From NCBI GenBank assembly GCA_963695415.1, contig CAVOGL010000001.1, forward strand, positions 248,001 to 312,000: 64,000 nucleotides of DNA, in the 5' to 3' direction. This document shows positions 26,508-34,021 of this stretch, piece by piece; position 1 is the first letter of the stretch, and every line of letters starts with the position of its first letter. The notes below the pieces were generated by a model that had not been told where the DNA came from, searched no databases, and saw only the letters and a list, made by a program, of their open reading frames with translations. The position numbers and the translations under genes were made by a program. This DNA comes from CAVXWV01 sp963695415. Lineage in GTDB: Bacteria > Chloroflexota > Anaerolineae > Anaerolineales > UBA4823.

Positions 26508-27377
26508 ATGGAAACTAACACCAACAATTTACGCTGGTTGGCACTATCCACCCGCTTCTACCAGGCGCTGCTCGCAATCTACCCGTCCGAATTCCGCCAG
26601 GCATATGGCAACCCGATGCAACAACTTTTCCGCGATTGCTGCCGGCAAGCACTGCGCGAAAGTGGAGCGGCAGGGCTGTTGAGCCTGTGGATGCGGACGA
26701 TGCTCGACACCGTGCAAACGGCTCTCGAGGAACATACACAACGAGGGATCGATATGTCGAAAGATAAATTTATCAAATTAAGCGGCTGGGCAATGATCAT
26801 TGGCGGTCTGGTGACGATGCTGGGCTGGCTGGCGAGCACTCGACCGGAGTACGAGCCTTACAACTTCCTCAGAAATCCGATCGACTTCTACGCCAATGCG
26901 GTAGAAATTCCCTTGATCGTCACCGGTCTGATTTTGCTCAGTGTGGGTTTCAGCGGTCTGTACCTGCGCTACGGGCGGGTGAGTAACGGCTTTGGCAGGT
27001 TCTGCCTTGGGTTTGGCGCAGCCAGTGGTGTGGTCAGCGCGATTGGAGCCGCGGGGATGAACTTCAACGAGGCTTTTTGGTCGCTGTTCTTCTTCGGACT
27101 TACCTTCCAGTTCCTGGGGCTTGCATTGTTCGGGATCACCAATCTGCGACAGCGCACACTGCCGCGCTGGAATGGGCTGCCGCTACTGGCGGGGGCATGG
27201 GTGCCCCTGTTCGTCCTGGTGAGTCTGATCGTCGAACAGGTTAACGGGCGGTGGGTCGAAACGCCTGGCGCGGTTTTCCCGATCGTGTGGCTGCTCACCC
27301 TGGTGGGTCTGGCAGGTCTGGGTTACCTGCTGCAATCGGACCCGCAGCCAGCCAGCACGGCTGCCGCACCTGCCTGA
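26508..27377 (+). CDS. Membrane protein with permease-prefix-like N-terminus, in PadR operon
   Basis: 289 aa. Residues about 15-75 (LALSTRFYQALLAIYPSEFRQAYG.. QLFRDCCRQAL) match the small cytoplasmic prefix often placed before ABC-type permeases or multi-span proteins controlled by PadR. About six spans follow (first KLSGWAMIIGGLVTMLGWLA; others at IPLIVTGLILLSVGFSGLYL, FGAASGVVSAIGAAG, ALFGITNL, LPLLAGAWVPLFVLVSLIV, PIVWLLTLVGLAGLGYLL). No catalytic motif. Likely cotranscribed with the regulator and controlled by it. Confidence 0.75.
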   Translation: METNTNNLRWLALSTRFYQALLAIYPSEFRQAYGNPMQQLFRDCCRQALRESGAAGLLSLWMRTMLDTVQTALEEHTQRGIDMSKDKFIKLSGWAMIIGGLVTMLGWLASTRPEYEPYNFLRNPIDFYANAVEIPLIVTGLILLSVGFSGLYLRYGRVSNGFGRFCLGFGAASGVVSAIGAAGMNFNEAFWSLFFFGLTFQFLGLALFGITNLRQRTLPRWNGLPLLAGAWVPLFVLVSLIVEQVNGRWVETPGAVFPIVWLLTLVGLAGLGYLLQSDPQPASTAAAPA

Positions 27378-27603
27378 GCTATACCTGATCCAGGCGCCGC
27401 GGAGTATTGAGCTGCGCGGCGCCTGATCTCTTTTCCTGCTCATAGAAAGCTTTCATCCGGCTGGCGGGTTAGAACACGAATTACACGAAGGTTTTTAAGT
27501 CAGGCTTTTTAGATTCTGATGTCTCCCAACCTGATGAACCATAAAAAGCCAACTTCGTTAATCTTCGCGTCCTTGGCGCCCTTCGCGGTTTAAGCTTTTT
27601 TTT

Positions 27604-29497
27604 TCAACCCACCTCCACCAGGCAGTGGCACACCTGACCCAGGTAGCGACCGTCCCAGGTGATGCGGAACGCCACCGGGTAGCTGCCGGCAGGGGTACCG
27701 GGCGGGAGGCTGACCGCCAGCGGGGCATGGACGATCCACTCCACCCCGCACCGGCTGGCGAAAGAAGGCAGCGTTTGCGATGCCCAGCCCGGGGGCAGCA
27801 CAGCCTCCGCCACCAGCGAGCAGGCACGCGCATGAATGGTTGCTGGCGCGCACCTCGACGGTGAAGCCCCCGCCGGGAAGCGCCTCGACCTGGTAGGGGT
27901 ACGCCCGTATCCAGCCCTCGTCCGTGCCGTAGTTCGGGTGATCCCACGGAAGCAGCTCCGCCAGCATCGCCTCGCGCTCGATGAGGTTCTTCTCCATGCA
28001 GTCCAGCTGTTCCTCGGAAAAATGGAACGCCTGCCCCTGGTGCTGGTTGAGGATCAGGTCGGGCTGGTGCTGGCGCAGCAGGTCGATGCACCTGCGGAAG
28101 CCCAGCCCTGCGCCGAGAAAATTGCGGTTGCCGGCGGTGTAGTCGTCCATGCCGGATGGGGAGAAGGAATCCCCGCCGAAAAGGACCGCCATGCCGTGCC
28201 CGCGGGCAAGCAAGCCGCCGTGGTAGAAACTCTGCCCGGGGAAGTGCAGCGCGGTCAGCTCGAACTCGTGCCAGCGCCAGGTCTCGCCGTGCGTGGTGGT
28301 GCGTGCCACCGGCGCGATGGCGGGTGAGATGCACGGCAGGCAGAAGCGCATTGGGTGGGTGAGGATCTCCGCCATGTGCTCATCGGCGATGATGGCAGCT
28401 GAGGACGCAGCCGCCAGGTGGTGGAGAGCGTCGACGTGGTCGTCGTGGTAATGCGTGACCCAGCAGCCCTCCAACTCGGTGTACAGCCCCTGCTCCTTCC
28501 AGGCTGCCAGCGTCTCCAGGACGCCGTCGAGACCGCAGTCGACCAGCAGCAGCGCCCCGCTCTCGGAGAGCAGGGCGAAACTGGTACCGGCGCTTTTGCC
28601 GGCGGCGACTGGCTTGATGAACTCCGGGAATGGAAAAGTGTCTGCCGGCGCCATGCGCCAGGGGTCGTCCGCCTGCTCGGCGAAGATCTCCGGAAAGTAG
28701 AAGTTGAGCGAGGAGACGGCGGCATAATTGCGGTAAAGCCGCTCCAGGCGCTGGATGGTCAGGCGCGCCGCGGCAGCAGGCTCACGAACCAACCCTCCGT
28801 GCGAAGGCACCAGGAACTCCGCCGGGATATCAGCGAGCTTCTCCAGGCTGGCGGTCAGTTCCTTCGCCGCGCCGAGGAAGCCGTGGTAGTCCGACCAGGC
28901 GCCCATGATCTTCTTCTGCAGGGAATGCACGTCCCAGAGCTGCCCGGGGGCGTAGACCGCGTCGCCGCAGAAAATGGCACGGCGCGTGGCCGCGCCTGCA
29001 TGCGGCAGCTCGACGACATACGACACGGCGCCATCCGTCATCCCGGGCGTGTCCAGCACGCTGATGGAGAACCCGCCCCACTCGAACCGGTCGCCCTCTG
29101 CCACCGTGCCGCTGAGGGCGATGTCGTGCAGCGGCGCCAGGGGACCCGGGCGGAAGTGGTACAGGTGCCAGCGGTTGTGCCAGCTCTGCCAGTGTGCTGA
29201 GGCTTCTTCGAAATGGCGCCGCTCTCCCTGCGGGGCGAACACCTTTACCGGCGGCTTAGCGGCGGCATCCTGGAAGGGGTAGATTCCAGCCGTGTTCGGG
29301 CGGCGGTGCTGCGTGCAGTAGATGCGTTCAACCCGGCTGACGCCGATCTCTGCCAGGCGCGCGGGCGTCAGCGTGTCGTCGCAGTCGATCAGGACCGCAC
29401 AGTCGCCCTGGCGCAGGATGCCGCAGTTGACCGCGCCGCGGTAGACGAACAGGTCCGGCAGGATTTCGGTGAAATGGAAGGGGGGGAATTTGTTCAC
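27604..29497 (-). CDS. Tandem metallo-beta-lactamase-fold protein (one frameshift near C-terminus)
   Basis: The rebuilt protein has about 630 aa. The first MBL half starts at FVYRGAVNCGILRQGDCAVLIDCDD, but its metal motif is lost (CTQHRRPNTAG instead of HxHxDH). VLDTPGMTDGAVSY and PSHGG remain. The second half has a full motif, THYHDDHVDALHHL, plus FPGQSFYHGG, VLFGGDSFSPSG and NQHQG. After about residue 555 a beta-sandwich-like tail follows; the frame slips at about 27815, and the true end (WIVHAPLAVSLPPGTPAG..VCHCLVEVG) is in the other frame, stopping at 27604. Substrate unknown. Half-inactive tandem MBL proteins are unusual. Monocistronic. Confidence 0.8.
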
Positions 29498-29499
29498 CA

Positions 29500-29782
29500 G
29501 TGGATCTGATTATATTGCAGAATCACTGCCAACCTGCGACGGTTCTGGTGATCTTCTTTTTAAACACAGATTGCGCAGATGGGCGGATTGCGCTGGATTT
29601 TTTAACACGATGATCGAATGGACGAATTTTCGATTTTCTTATTTTGTTTCTGGTTTTCTTCTTGTTCTTTTCCTTCTCTTTTCTTGGTCCTCGTGTCAGA
29701 ATCTTTTTTTTAACACAGATTGCGCAGATGGGCGGATTGCGCCGGATTTTTTTAATGCGAAAGCACCGAATGCAGCGAAACC
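29500..29782 (+). repeat. Dispersed repeat block
   Basis: No gene. Two copies of AACACAGATTGCGCAGATGG-type sequence (about 29564 and 29710) alternate with T-rich filler and ATGGACGAATTTTCGATTTTC phrases. This family also forms the tandem array at 41440-41990. Confidence 0.7.
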
Positions 29783-29896
29783 GATCCCGAGCAGCTGGCT
29801 GAGCGCCTCACCGCCGCGGTCCAGGAGACCCTGCAGCCGGAGCAGGTCACCCTGTGGCTGGTGCCGTTCCAGCGAAAAAACAACACCAACCGCTAA
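29783..29896 (+). pseudogene. C-terminal remnant of a signal-transduction protein
   Basis: An open stretch of 37 codons with no start reads DPEQLAERLTAAVQETLQPE then QVTLWLVPFQRKN to TAA 29894-29896. As I recall, the pattern (L..V.ETLQPE.V.LWL) is the usual C-terminal end of multi-span sensor proteins in Chloroflexota and Actinobacteria. It is embedded between repeats, so it is a fragment left after deletion. No upstream domain is visible. Confidence 0.5.
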
Positions 29897-29943
29897 TTGC
29901 TTCCCGCTGGCTTAACCGGAACGATCGGAACATGATCATCAGG

Positions 29944-30508
29944 TTACCTGTTAAAACGGGCACCACGAAATACACGAAATTCACGAACGGGAAAAAAAGC
30001 ATTTGCGGCTCCAGCCCTCCTCCCCCCTTCAGGGGGGATTGAGGGGGGTAGGTATGGTTTCACCCGCAAACGTAAGCACTCCATCAAACGCAAGCCGCTG
30101 CCATACAATAACTGGGTCATCAGCAAGGTTTCTCCGCTCATCTGGCGCAGTACTCGTTCGACCTCAGTCTTCGAAAGTACCGTCGGTAGATGTTTCAGCC
30201 TTCTCGCCTGGACTGACTGAAATGTCAAATCGAGCGGTAAGTCAAGCACTTCACGGTACAGAAAAAGCAGTGCGCTCAGGGCCTGGTTTTGAGTTGATGC
30301 AGCGACATTTTTCTGGTGGCAGCCAAATAGGTGAGAAATTGTTCGATCTCTGAGCTTCCCCTTTCGTTCGGATGGCGGGTAACTTGTTGTGAAAAAGGAT
30401 GTATTGTTTAATCCAATAGAGATACGATTTCTCAGTCCGGTAGGCGTAATTCTTCAAACGCAGCCGATCGCGGACCTGGTCAAGGAGTCTTTTTTTCGGT
30501 GGAAGCAT
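29944..30508 (-). pseudogene. Integron-type tyrosine integrase, truncated and frameshifted
   Basis: From ATG 30508: MLPPKKRLLDQVRDRLRLKN, YAYRTEKSYLYWIKQYILFHN is the SAM-like N-terminal DNA-binding domain of IntI-type recombinases. A one-base shift near 30345 leads through a middle frame to LFLYREVLDLPLDL and LPTVLSKTEVERVLRQM, then LLYGSGLRLMECLRLRVK, the segment carrying the first catalytic Arg (GLRLMECLRLR). There the frame runs into a repeat with a CCCCTTCAGGGGG-type sequence (about 30028-30045), and the catalytic HxxR and Tyr region is missing. It cannot be active. No attC-like sites were recognised nearby. Confidence 0.7.
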
Positions 30509-30666
30509 GGATCACCTCCCGATTAACAAATCCAGCATAATCATATATAATGTTCTTTAGGGACTATAAATAGCTTTGAATACCTCAAGGTGGCGTGGTA
30601 TGCACTAGTAAGACGGCAGCACCAATGAAAATTGGACAATCCCTAATTCGGGAATGAGAGGCTAGC

Positions 30667-31677
30667 GTGATCAAGATTTTGGTAGTTGGCGGCTACGATC
30701 CAACGGACGAGGATATCGATGATGTGCGCGCGTTTTGTAGCGCCCTTGGTACACAGATCATTAAACAGGGGCACGCGATTGTCAACGCTTGCCAGACAGA
30801 TTTCGACGCCGATATCGCGAAGGCAGCGCATGAGGCGCTTTATGGTCAGCCACCTCACGAGATCGAGCGGCGAATAGTCAGCTTTATTCTCTCTGGTCTT
30901 AAACCGGCTCACGACTTCGGTCGTGTACTCCGATCCCGGCTGGTGAGTTGGGACACAAAAGACGCGACCTTCATCCCGGAACCTGTGAAGATGGCTGACG
31001 CCGTCATCATGGTCCGGGGCTACGACGGCACCAAGCGAGCTGCCTGGTGGGCGCGGTATGCAAGAAAGCCTATGCTCCCGGTCGCCTCCTTCGGAGGCGC
31101 GGCTAGTGAGGTGTTTGAGCAAGAGATGGATGATTTCGAGGACAAGTATGCTGCGACCGTCGATATAATTGATTACCAGGGGCTCAACTCAGGCACGACA
31201 GACTGGGATAAGCTCGCAACCAGTGTGGTGACTTTAGCCGAAGATCTGGCCACTCCAAACAGAGCCCTGGTGATTATGTCTTATACACAGACCGAGCCTG
31301 CCGCTACGGAGCTTGCGAACACCTTCGACAGTTTCAAAGCTGCGTGCGAGGCTTATCGGTATACATGTGAGCGAGTTGATGAGACGAATACAAAAGACAC
31401 AAGTATCGTCGCTGAGATTTTACGACGGATAAACGAATCTGCATTCATCATTGCCGATCTAACCGAGCTGAAGCAGAATGTGTTCTTCGAATTGGGGTTT
31501 TCCAGAGGGATGGGGAAACGAGTGATCGCGACTGCAAAGGAGGGAACAGAACTGCCCTTCGATGTAAAGGATATTCCCGTGACCTTCTGGAATTCCGATC
31601 GACCAAAAGGGCTTAAACAGAAGCTGATCGAACGACTAAAACCTATCGCCGAGGAACAAGGCCATGATCGGGCTTAG
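30667..31677 (+). CDS. SLOG-like plus nucleoside deoxyribosyltransferase-like protein (putative defence effector)
   Basis: 336 aa from GTG 30667. The N-terminal half starts IKILVVGGYDPTDEDID and reads GHAIVNACQTDFDADIA, then ADAVIMVRGYDGTKRAAWWA and ARKPMLPVASFGGAA, a Rossmann-like layout typical of SLOG nucleotide-ligand-binding domains. The C-terminal half (RALVIMSYTQTEPAATELAN.., IIADLTELKQNVFFELGFSRG, KRVIATAKEG) has the ..ADL....NVFFELG.. core of the deoxyribosyltransferase/TIR-like superfamily, with the conserved Glu in FELG. Sensor plus nucleotide-hydrolase pairs of this kind are known from bacterial conflict systems. Location between a broken integrase and transposon relics fits. Activity not shown. 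Confidence 0.7.
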   Translation: MIKILVVGGYDPTDEDIDDVRAFCSALGTQIIKQGHAIVNACQTDFDADIAKAAHEALYGQPPHEIERRIVSFILSGLKPAHDFGRVLRSRLVSWDTKDATFIPEPVKMADAVIMVRGYDGTKRAAWWARYARKPMLPVASFGGAASEVFEQEMDDFEDKYAATVDIIDYQGLNSGTTDWDKLATSVVTLAEDLATPNRALVIMSYTQTEPAATELANTFDSFKAACEAYRYTCERVDETNTKDTSIVAEILRRINESAFIIADLTELKQNVFFELGFSRGMGKRVIATAKEGTELPFDVKDIPVTFWNSDRPKGLKQKLIERLKPIAEEQGHDRA

Positions 31678-31790
31678 GGTAGGTGCCAATCGCTCTAAGC
31701 GTCTGATCAGGGGATGCAAGCGAGTGGGGGTAAGGTTGGTTGCCAATGGGTGGGTCATCCCGTCCCCGCCACCTGATCCCGGTCGTTGAA

Positions 31791-31952
31791 ACTGTCGAAA
31801 AAGTCACTTTTCAAAAATTATTCTTGAAAAGTGGGAGAGAAGCACCGAAAACCGCTTAGTTTTTGATGTTCCGAACAACATTTTTGGCGATTTTTGAGCC
31901 AGTTGTGGGAGATTTTTGTGAACATTTTTCAAAACAGGGGTTTTTCGACAGT
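31791..31952 (+). mobile_element. MITE-like element with 12-bp inverted ends
   Basis: ACTGTCGAAAAA at 31791-31802 and its reverse complement TTTTTCGACAGT at 31941-31952 bound 162 bp without coding potential. The interior has CACTTTTCAAAAATTATTCT and a related inverted stretch (TTGAAAAGTG). The size and perfect ends suggest a non-autonomous element mobilised by a transposase elsewhere. No target duplication is seen directly at the ends. Confidence 0.6.
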
Positions 31953-31999
31953 CTCGTTAGGTTTATTGTACCGTCTATTTGAATATCTAGCCACCATAC

Positions 32000-32634
32000 A
32001 GTTTGATGATTTATCGGTAAACACAGAGGTAAATAGGACAAGGTAGTGAATTGATCAAGAGTCGTTCTATGAAACGCAAGCCGATTTGGAAAATGCTCAA
32101 ATCACGCCTATCTTTTCGATCAACTTGTTCTCTTTGGCTATTGCGGATCGTTCTTGTGCCGATGGAAATTGACCAGACTTATTACAAAACCACAGCCAGG
32201 GTCAGTCGAGAGAGTTTGTCAGCATGATGGAGCATGGTGCATTCAAGGTCAAAGCCGTGGCTTTTCAAATCACCGAAGGTTTCTTCGATCCACATTCTCT
32301 GGACGTATGCCTGCAAGGTCATATGCCGGTCAGGAAGGTTGGTCGCCAAGCACCACGGTTCATCTTCCCCTACTTTCCAGTGCGGGATAGTTGAGCCAGT
32401 GATCGCGAATATTTGTGTGCAAAAACATATGAACCGATTCACGGTTCGCACCAAAAGGTGATCAGGTGTCTGTTGTTCAAGATGCGATATATACGCCGCA
32501 ACATCAGACCCTTTTTTCCGCAAACTCAGGATCATGCTTCTCCGGTTCGTGGAAGCAGCCCTCTTGTTTGCGCCAATGAAATCCTTCACTTTCGACCCAG
32601 GTCCAGATGGTTGAGGCGGATAAATGCACCCCAT
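32000..32634 (-). pseudogene. IS4-type transposase, C-terminal part, frameshifted
   Basis: The reading frame 32634-32182 contains YVQRMWIEETFGDLKSHGFD, the Y-(2)R-(3)E-(6)K signature with the third catalytic Glu of IS4-family DDE transposases, followed by LHHADKLSRLTLAVVL. A one-base shift near 32180 continues as SIGTRTIRNSQREQVDRKDRRDLSIFQIGLRF, the usual family tail. The N-terminal half with the two Asp residues is absent or scrambled, so the copy is dead. Confidence 0.65.
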
Positions 32635-32715
32635 GGCGTTCTTAGAAGGGACTTTTCAGACGCTCAAAGGTCAATAATTCAATCGTGTGTCACTGGCTTC
32701 TGGGTTTCTGTAGAG

Positions 32716-33025
32716 CTAAGGCAACAAGGCACTGCCGACCTCCTGGTTATGGGTTGGCGGTCGACCTATTCTATCTCCATCCACTAATCCGGCAATCCCA
32801 CATTCGTTGAAACATTTCTCCCATTCAATGCCCATGGGCGCCTGTTTGAAACCCGCTCGTTCCCCTGCACGCGAAGCAGCCAAGTTGGGATTATCGTGCA
32901 TACGCTCAATCACCCGAGCTCGTTGCACACCAGTCTCATCGGTTCTTTGTGCGGTTTGGCCAATCGACTGATTTCCTGTTCTTCTTCTGTTGTGAATGTG
33001 CGCAATCTGATCCGTTTTGGCATTG
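32716..33025 (-). pseudogene. IS630-type transposase N-terminal remnant
   Basis: From about 33025, MPKRIRLRTFTTEEEQEISR and LAKPHKEPMRLVCNELG. After a shift RARVIERMHDNPNLAASRAGE, ECGIAGLVDGDRIGRPPTHN and QEVGSALLP follow, the helix-turn-helix half of IS630/Tc1-like transposases. The DDE catalytic half is missing; a short piece of IS4-type relic follows on the same strand. Confidence 0.6.
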
Positions 33026-33208
33026 TGTTCTCCTTTTCTCAAGAGAACAATTTTAACTTATTTCACGAGAAGACCATTTAGGAACTTCATTACAACACAA
33101 TAATGGGAGATGCTCTGAAAAACTCGTAAACGGTTTAGTCTTGATAATTCTAAGCCCTCGACAACATAGCATCAGATTCTTCAGATAACATGGAAAAGTG
33201 AGATTATA

Positions 33209-33307
33209 ATGAGATTGACTAAAGCTCAGCTTCGAAAATATAAAAAACTTAATGCCAAATCAACTGGCACCGGTTACTTTGGACTTATTCTCCTGGAGAA
33301 GTCATGA
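33209..33307 (+). CDS. 32-aa basic ORF, coupled to the following membrane protein
   Basis: MRLTKAQLRKYKKLNAKSTG then TGYFGLILLEKS. Its TGA (33305-33307) overlaps the ATG of the next gene (33304) as ATGA, which suggests translational coupling. A GGAAAAGTGAG sequence lies upstream. It is too short for any family call, and may be a translated leader rather than a functional peptide. Confidence 0.4.
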   Translation: MRLTKAQLRKYKKLNAKSTGTGYFGLILLEKS

Positions 33308-33753
33308 CCAAACAGATCATCCCCACCTCACCTTTGAGTGATGAAGAGGAAATCCTAATCAAGAAATTCATCGAGAGCATCACCAAGCAGAGTGATTTGA
33401 TGGATAAATTAGGTGTGCAGATATTAACCATATACGACCTGGCAATTCCGGGTATATATGCTACAGCATTGAAATTGGTGCGCGGTGAAGATGCAACTTT
33501 GCTGATCAAACCAGCCTTATACCTGACATTCATCTGCTGGTTTACATCCCTGGTTCTGACCTTGATTGCTCTGATCCCAAAAAAATGGAAAGTGGATCCC
33601 ACAATTATCCAGCAGGACCCTAATAAAATGACTGAAGGACTGGGTATAGAAGATTTCTTCAATCAATCAGCATTGTACAAAAGAAGACTGATCATCCCAT
33701 CCTGTCTGATCTTTTTTATAGGGATCATCAGTTCGGTTTTCACAATAGGATAA
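33304..33753 (+). CDS. Small membrane protein of the CHAT/NB-ARC operon
   Basis: 149 aa. A charged N-terminal helix (SDEEEILIKKFIESITKQSD) is followed by membrane spans at about LLIKPALYLTFICWFTSLVLTLIALIP and RRLIIPSCLIFFIGIISSVF, and perhaps a weaker earlier one (IYDLAIPGIYATAL). No known family. It ends 4 bp before the zinc-ribbon gene, which ends 9 bp before the CHAT gene, so the three form one operon. A membrane partner of an NLR-like receptor could be a pore or an anchor; this is only inferred. Confidence 0.6.
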   Translation: MTKQIIPTSPLSDEEEILIKKFIESITKQSDLMDKLGVQILTIYDLAIPGIYATALKLVRGEDATLLIKPALYLTFICWFTSLVLTLIALIPKKWKVDPTIIQQDPNKMTEGLGIEDFFNQSALYKRRLIIPSCLIFFIGIISSVFTIG

Positions 33754-33757
33754 TAAA

Positions 33758-34012
33758 ATGGCGAAAAGATTGTATTTTATCTGCTGGAACTGTAAAAGAT
33801 ATTTCTCTATATTCAAGGATATTACTTCTCAACAAAAATTGGTTGTTCCCTGCCCATTTTGCGAAAAAAAATGTCTCGTCAACTTACCAACTTATCGCCA
33901 AAAAGTAAAAACAATTATCAGAGGAGATGAGGTGGCAGACTCGGATGAAATGTATGAGTATATCTTCCCTGACAAGATCCCAACAGAACCAGTGGATGAT
34001 CTAGAAGATTGA
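33758..34012 (+). CDS. 84-aa zinc-ribbon protein of the CHAT/NB-ARC operon
   Basis: Two CxxC knuckles, ICWNCKRYF and VPCPFCEKKC, 22 residues apart, form a zinc ribbon. The C-terminal half is acidic (DEVADSDEMYEYIFPDKIP). No enzyme motif. Close packing with the membrane protein gene and the CHAT gene points to a shared function. It resembles small adaptor or nucleic-acid-binding ribbons but no family is assigned. Confidence 0.6.
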   Translation: MAKRLYFICWNCKRYFSIFKDITSQQKLVVPCPFCEKKCLVNLPTYRQKVKTIIRGDEVADSDEMYEYIFPDKIPTEPVDDLED

Positions 34013-34021
34013 AGCAATCAA

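Noticed and set aside
27558..28334. 258-codon minus-strand ORF rich in Arg/Ala
   Set aside because: It is the shadow frame of the MBL-fold gene; only its 3' region coincides with the real frameshifted tail.
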